From assembly GCA_039720395.1 (NCBI GenBank), contig CM077832.1, forward strand, positions 20,059,850 to 20,123,849: DNA of 64,000 nucleotides, given 5' to 3'. Below are positions 58,577-64,000 of the stretch, one piece after another (the stretch's first letter is position 1; each line of letters opens with the position of its first letter). Made by a program: the position numbers and the translations under genes. Below the pieces are notes generated by a model. It was not told the DNA's origin and did not search any database. It was given only the letters and a program-made list of their open reading frames with translations. This stretch comes from Liquidambar formosana (Eukaryota; Streptophyta; Magnoliopsida; Saxifragales; Altingiaceae).

Positions 58577-58725
58577 GGGGTATCAAATTGTCATTCCAGC
58601 CTGCTGTGTCCTCGTAAGTCCTTCGCGCGTGCTTGCGATGGTCTGTTGGCTACTGCCCTTCATCATCGGGTCTCAGAAAGTGGCTTGAGGTGTCAAGTGG
58701 TACAAAATGGGGTGTTAACAACAGG

Positions 58726-59167
58726 CAGGATAAAACTCCATTCAATTTATCTCATATCTTTGGTCACATTCAGTGTACCTATTCTCGCAATAGGCACCCA
58801 CTTGTTGGTTGTAGTGTCTCCACACAAATAGCTTGAGACTAGCTATCCTCCTATAGAGTCAACCTAACAAGTGCTAGTCCTATGGTTCATTACTGTCCAT
58901 CATAGTGAACCTTCAACTAGGAATGCTTTAGGAGTTTAGTACAGAGATATATCTATAGTCTCAAAATTACAACTCTTTGTAATTCCATATTCTCAACTCT
59001 AACTCCATGGACATATTATGTAAATATAAATGATGCATATAAACATAATAGAATAAGCCCTTTTATTAAATCAATAATAAATGTGACATACATAAATGAA
59101 ATCAAATGATTGTTCCTAATCCCTAAACAATCATCTCTATGATTGGCTCTAGGGCATAATCCTAACA
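58726..59167 (-). repeat. LTR C of outer copia, piece 4 of 4
   Basis: Resumes after the ACAGG duplication with CAGGATAAAACTCC and ends CATAATCCTAACA at the polypurine tract. Confidence 0.92.
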
Positions 59168-59182
59168 ATCTCCCACTTGCAC
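59168..59182 (-). other. Polypurine tract of outer copia
   Basis: GTGCAAGTGGGAGAT on the minus strand, adjoining LTR C. It proves that C is a 3' LTR and not a solo LTR. Confidence 0.85.
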
Positions 59183-62100
59183 TGAAGCCAATCGACCATG
59201 TATCGCATACTTATCCTCTTAAGATGTTGGTCTTAGACATAACCAATTATGTTTTAAAGCTTTAGTCAGTAGGTCTACAAAAACTTATGTAGATAATATC
59301 TTCTATAATGTATCTATTACCTCTTCCAATGATTCCTCTAATCACTTGGAATTGCCGCTCTATGTGTTTGGACTTTTGATGAGACCGTGATCCCTATACT
59401 TGAGATATAGACCCATTGTTGTCACAAAACAAGGTGTGGGCAACTCAATGGAAGGAACAACTCCAAGTTCTAAATGAACTTATAGATCCAAATAGTCTCC
59501 TAGACAATGCGACAATTAATTCACCCTTAATAATGGAATCCACTGTATCTTTCATACAGTTCTTCTATTAAGTATTTCACCTACTAAAGTGAATATAAAA
59601 TATACCCCATATGGATTATATCCAAATTCATATACCCATCTACTATGAGTTTACAATTTCCATATACAATCCAATATTCCAAATTTGAATTAACTGATAA
59701 CTATTTGTAACAATTACAATATAATAGATATCAGGTTCAATACATAGTGTAGAATAAGGCTTCTTAACACTTTAAGAACCTTACTTGTGTTATCCTAGGG
59801 CACATACCCTTGAATAATGAATTCTTATATGAAGTAAATCAGACCTCCCTTAGAATTCTCCATGTTGAACTCCTTCAACATTTCAACTATGTTTGATGAT
59901 TTGGAGATACTTAGCAATCTATATGATCTATCTCTATAGATCTTGTTGGATGCTTCTGCCAAATCTTTCATGAATTAGTTTTTCTCCAAAAACCAAAATG
60001 ATTAGGATGTCATTCATATATCATTCATAATGATTAGGATATCATCTATACTTAGGATAAAGAAAAACGACCGCACTCCCACTAACCTTTTATACACTCA
60101 TGGTCCATCTATACAATGAGAGAAATCAAACAATTTGATTACTTCAACTTTATAGATGTTCTAATTATGAGAACCTTGTAGTCTATTAATAGACTTCTAT
60201 AACTTACACACTTTTATGGTTTTTCACCATTTGATATAACATCTTTATATCCTTTTTGACATATCTCATATTCAAAATGTGTGTTTATAGATAACAAGAT
60301 CCAAATGGATTTCAGCATAACTATTATCAAACAAGTTTCTTTATAGACAACTTTTTGCCTATGTTGAAAACATTCTTAAATAGCCAAGCCTTTTAGGTCT
60401 CTACCAGTCCATATTGGATTTAATAACTCTTAGTCATTTCTCAAGTTGATGTCAAACATCGCCTAATCATAATCAATAGGATTATCTTGGTGATCTTTAT
60501 CACCAAAGAACAATTCTTTCACATTCTAATGGAGATACAATATCTCTCTTATGTTAAAGAAATATCCATTTTGATATATGAAAAGAATGTGGTGTAATTA
60601 AAGGTTTTGCCTCAATAGGGGCAAGGGTTGGATCTTTGTTGGTTTGTGGCTTTACAAACAATTCTGTAAATTCTATCTACTTTTGCATCTTTCTTGAATG
60701 AACTCTTTCTCAAGAAAATCCAGCAATCATCCTAATGGACAACTTTTGTTCATTAGAGTAATAGAAATACTATCCCAACCACTTTTAGGATATACCACAA
60801 TTCAACACTTACTTGACCTTATTTCCAGATTGTCTACATTATGTTTCCAGACAAACGTAGCACAAGCCCAAGCCTTAACTTCTTTAAGTTGGGTTTCTTC
60901 CCATATCATATCTGATATAATTGGGACAAAATTGGAGTGAACCCTAAATTATCAATATGTACCAATTTTAAGGTATATCCTAGATGGATACATTAGTAAA
61001 ACTCATCATGGATCAAACCATATCTTAATAGGGTTCAATTTGTTCTCTTAGATTCACCATTGAGCTATGGTATTCTAAGATGAGTCTACTATAATTGAAT
61101 GCATGCTCTACATGACTTTATACATCACAATGTATAGTCAAATTATAAATGTAACTCATTCACTTCACCAAGTAAAAGATGGGTTTGGTCATCTCATAAC
61201 CAAGTCATAATCGTTACATTTAAATGAGAGTCTCTACATCTCTTGTATTCTCGAAATGCGTTGCATTCGCTTTAATTAGTCATTTAAATTCATAAATCAA
61301 ATTTCTAGAATGTCTTAAATGACCTAGTTAAGAAATAAGTTCCCAAAATTAATCTAGCAACTCTTGCTCTATTAAAATTTTTAAAGGTAACTTATTATCT
61401 ACTTAACTTTCTGCTTACATTTAGATTACACTAGAATCTAAAAAACCAAGAACCAGAACTAGCCAACAATTTAGTTTAGAGCATGAACCAAAACTTCAAA
61501 AGTTTGGTTCTTCTAGGAAGACTGATACTTTATCAAGTTCCCTTTACAATACCTTATGTTTACTACAGAATAATATATTTCTTTGTCTTTGACTTTTCAA
61601 GACTTGCTTTCCTCTATGCTTCCATTTTAAATCACATCTAGCTTCTCAAGCTATTCTATGTGATTAATCATTTTTCAAAAGAATGATTATTAATAAACAA
61701 CTTTTATTACATCCTAGTCTAGAAAAAGTCCTTTATAAGTACTATACTTTATAGTATTATTTTACTCACCATACAACCTTTGTATGTGATGTAGGACATC
61801 AAAGGCATTTGCATTGACTAATTTTGCTTCTGAAACTCATTAGTCATCAATACTATCATATAGCATGGCAACAAGATGCCAATTGCACATAGTGTCTTTT
61901 TCTTCTTAGGATGTTTTATGGAGGGCCTTTAATAAAAGGCCTAATAGCATATAAACAATCTTTTGAAATTGAGAACAATTCTCAATTTCCTAAGTCAATC
62001 AAAGAAATCAGGTTTAGTCAAACTATCATTATCCTATATATTAGGAAATAGGGGTTTTGAGGTGAGTAATTAGGTAATCTACATAAACAGAGAATTAGAT
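59183..62100 (-). pseudogene. Outer copia eroded gag-pol
   Basis: Mirror image of 29925-32805, with the same shared stops and indels. For instance a meaningless 80-codon antisense frame at 60698-60940 matches the one at 31046-31288 at all but two residues. RT traces are near 60050-60090. No usable frame. Confidence 0.75.
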
Positions 62101-62236
62101 TTCATTTTTTATCCATAATGATTGGGTCTTTAATCATATGGTACCTCCCACTATTTTATCAAATTCCATACACCCTCTAATGGAATTCGGGAATCTCATT
62201 CCTAATGGGGATTGGGGTCCCACTGTGACCTAGAAG

Positions 62237-62442
62237 CCTCACATGTTAGTTTCTTGGCTTCTAACCCACAATAAGAAGACAACTCTTTGTCTATTGCTTC
62301 ATAAGCAAGTTCCAATCATTTTGCCTTTAGGGAACATACACCTCACATGTTAGTTTCTTGGAATACTTCCCTAGTTAAGTTAAACCCATCATTCACACAG
62401 GTATGTTTCGCCAAATATATACCTCACATGTTAGTTTCTTGG
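62237..62442 (-). repeat. Triplicated leader 20-mer (outer copia)
   Basis: The minus strand carries CAAGAAACTAACATGTGAGG at 62237-62257, 62341-62361 and 62422-62442. Spacing 104 and 81 bp, as in the other two elements. Confidence 0.9.
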
Positions 62443-62891
62443 TATATACCAGTTTAGGCACCCCATGATATCTCATATGTGATAGTTTCAAGTAATGTCT
62501 TTAACATGGGTAGCTCCTACATGTCTGCAGCCAGGTATCCACATTAAGGGACGTTAGATGATCCTATAATGATGGAAGGCAATGAAGAATTCATTCCCCA
62601 ATGACTTCTCCATTTTCAACTTAATATTAAATAAGAGGGGTTTTAAAGGGTCTCATCAAATTAACATGCATCCTATGTATCAAAATTTAAACATATAAAT
62701 TATGCTATTTATAATCATACATCTCATGCTATTATAAATCATACATCGCATGCTATTATATATCAACATATATAAAGTACCATATTTTGATATTAGTCCC
62801 TAAGTGAATAGGTAACATATACCAAACTATGGTATTGGAGCTAATACAATTATCTCATAAATTAAAGCTCCCACTATGATGATTATGGACT

Positions 62892-63218
62892 TTAAGAAGA
62901 TTCAATCCAAGCCAATAGATTGAATCCAAAGTCTATTGTAGGTGTAGGTGATCGTAAAACATTCAATGGAAACATGCATGCATTCTTGAAAGTCTTCTCT
63001 AAGCTTTCAAGTCCTCCAATTCCTCCATGAGCTTGATGGTCTCCACCATTGGCTTGTTGGGCTCTACTATGCTCTTTTGAGTCCACCATGCTCCTTAGTG
63101 CGCTCTCGATTACATAACATTTACATAATTTAGAGAAAGGGATACATAAAGGGAATGTGGGGTACCTAAGAGAATGATAGAGAGAGTGAAGGAGAAAAAG
63201 GTGGCATGCAAGCCCCAA
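62892..63218 (-). other. Small leader ORF, sense strand (outer copia)
   Basis: The longest version (108 codons): LCKCYVIESALRSMVDSK, then QQANGGDHQAHGG, then GGLESLEKTFKNACM, joining in one frame the two segments that lie in separate frames in E-F. No known domain. Homologues at 22772-22963 and 28763-28969. Confidence 0.45.
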
Positions 63219-64000
63219 TTAAAAAATTACATCACCATAAATAAATTACAACCCTTTGAAAAATATTTCACAACCCATAAGATGGCCAATCACAATTGGT
63301 TTAAGGGGGCTTAGTCCATAATCATCATCCACACACAATTATACAATCATATTGCATAAATAAAAGTACTGTAAGCAATTAAAACATATGGGCATTATGG
63401 TAACTCTATTAATTGGATTTCATTAATCTCATTAATGCTTCCTAATCTCATTAGGGGACCTCAAAATATCATATCCTAAATTAAAATAATGAAAATGGTA
63501 ATGTTTTATTAATTTCTAAAATTAGAATTTCCTAAACCCTAATTTAGAAATCAATTATTGAATTAAAACCCCTTTTAATCAATAATTTTCAAAGATTATT
63601 TTAATCTATTCTAGTATGATTTTAACTCTTTAAAACATTGTATTTTGATCAATCATATTAATCAAAATTACTAGAATAATTGAAACAACTTAATAAAACA
63701 AAATAAATGGCATTTATTAATTTCTAAAATTAGAATTTCTAAAACCCTAATTTAGAAATCAATTATTGAATTAAAACTCCTTTTAATCATTTAATTTCCC
63801 AAAATTATTTTAATCTATCCTAACATGTTTTAACTCTTTAAAACATCTAATTTTTATCAATCATATTAATCAAAATCATTAGAATAATTAAAACAATTAA
63901 ATAATACTAACTAGTATCTAATACTATAGTATTAGGAATTAACTTAAATAAATAAAACGATTTTATTTAAATAAAAAATTCTAGAAAATAAATTTATTCC

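Larger units (their letters stand above)
40584..58720 (-). mobile_element. Gypsy-2: complete Tat-type retrotransposon with two antisense genes
   Basis: 18.1 kb including a 1.66-kb solo LTR insert. LTRs 40584-42003 and 57302-58720 differ at about 13 sites by eye (around 99% identity). Target duplication ACAGG (40579-40583 and 58721-58725). On the minus strand it reads primer site, leader, gag-protease, RT, two RNase H domains, integrase. Between pol and the 3' LTR lie two plus-strand genes, a 52-bp tandem repeat array and the polypurine tract. Palindrome triplets are scattered through its non-coding parts. Confidence 0.95.
57302..58720 (-). repeat. 5' LTR of gypsy-2
   Basis: Plus strand runs TGTGAGCGCCGTGTCC to GGGGTGTTAACA. 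Near-identical to 40584-42003; many of the differences are transitions. Minus-strand TATAAATA at 58382-58389. Confidence 0.95.
17031..64000 (-). mobile_element. Outer copia element (minus strand), cut by window end
   Basis: Its 3' LTR ('C') starts TGTAAGGAATTGAAC at 17031 and ends CATAATCCTAACA at 59167. Three or four later insertions split it into four pieces totalling about 1.67 kb. A polypurine tract follows at 59168, then a decayed interior to the window end. It sits in gypsy-1 after CGAGG (17026-17030); the matching duplication would be outside the window. Its interior closely resembles that of the element at 24772-34474. Confidence 0.85.
62101..64000 (-). other. Outer copia leader, cut by window end
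   Basis: Holds the triplicated 20-mer (62237-62442), the small sense ORF (62892-63218) and AT-rich sequence to the end. At 63,480-63,860 a ~230-bp stretch (GTTTATTAATTTCTAAAATTAG-like) occurs twice. The 5' LTR is outside the window. Confidence 0.65.

Noticed and set aside
1..64000. Host protein-coding genes, tRNA or rRNA
   Set aside because: Every long stretch was assigned to one of the retrotransposons; no other domain or RNA gene was recognised by eye.

Overview
This window is plant nuclear DNA made, as far as I can see, entirely of nested LTR retrotransposons; I find no host gene, rRNA, tRNA or CRISPR array. The evidence for a flowering plant is: Ty3/gypsy Tat-type elements with two RNase H domains and a TGGCGACTCCACTGGGGA primer site, Ty1/copia elements with a TGGTATCAGAGCCA (initiator tRNA-Met) primer site, AAACCCTAA telo-box motifs, short GT-AG introns, and antisense genes of plant-only TE-associated families. 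I cannot name the species.

Layout, from outermost to innermost. (0) Gypsy-1, plus strand: the end of its 5' LTR (1-1016), primer site, broken gag-pro-pol (1890-14680) and an antisense gene block (15163-17030). It is interrupted by two solo copia LTRs (3199-4857, TSD AACAA; 4968-6620, TSD CTTTT) and an inverted solo LTR of its own family (8717-11313, TSD CTCCT). (1) An outer copia element, minus strand, starts at 17031 and runs off the right end. Its 3' LTR ('C') is split into four pieces (17031-17541, 36851-37503, 40519-40583, 58726-59167), and its decayed interior is 59168-64000. (2) Inside LTR C lie a minus-strand copia element (17542-36845, TSD CAAAG), a solo LTR (37504-39157, TSD AAGGC) with an inverted LTR fragment (39163-40518), and a complete minus-strand Tat-type element, gypsy-2 (40584-58720, TSD ACAGG). 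(3) Inside these are a plus-strand copia element (24772-34474, TSD GTATC) and a solo LTR in gypsy-2 pol (52204-53861, TSD ACGAT).

Gypsy-2 is the notable resident. Besides gag-pro-pol on the minus strand (56191 down to 48191), it carries two genes on the opposite strand between pol and the 3' LTR. One is a six-exon plant-mobile-domain-like gene (43516-46183, 557 codons, all introns phase 0). The other is a two-exon gene of the DUF7745-like TE family (46700-48018, 390 codons). A decayed version of the second gene, without its intron, and the tail of another antisense gene sit at the matching place in gypsy-1.

The strongest unexplained signal is a module of three (once four) 16-bp palindromes close to ATGCACGTACGTGCAT, set 21 bp centre to centre with variable 5-bp spacers. 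Gypsy-2 holds ten such modules: two per LTR, one upstream of each antisense gene, three in intron 1 of the first gene and one in the only intron of the second. None is in coding sequence. Related arrays lie upstream of the TATA box in the gypsy-1-family LTR and upstream of the gypsy-1 antisense gene. A self-recognition or regulatory system specific to the element is a reasonable hypothesis, with the antisense genes as candidate partners.
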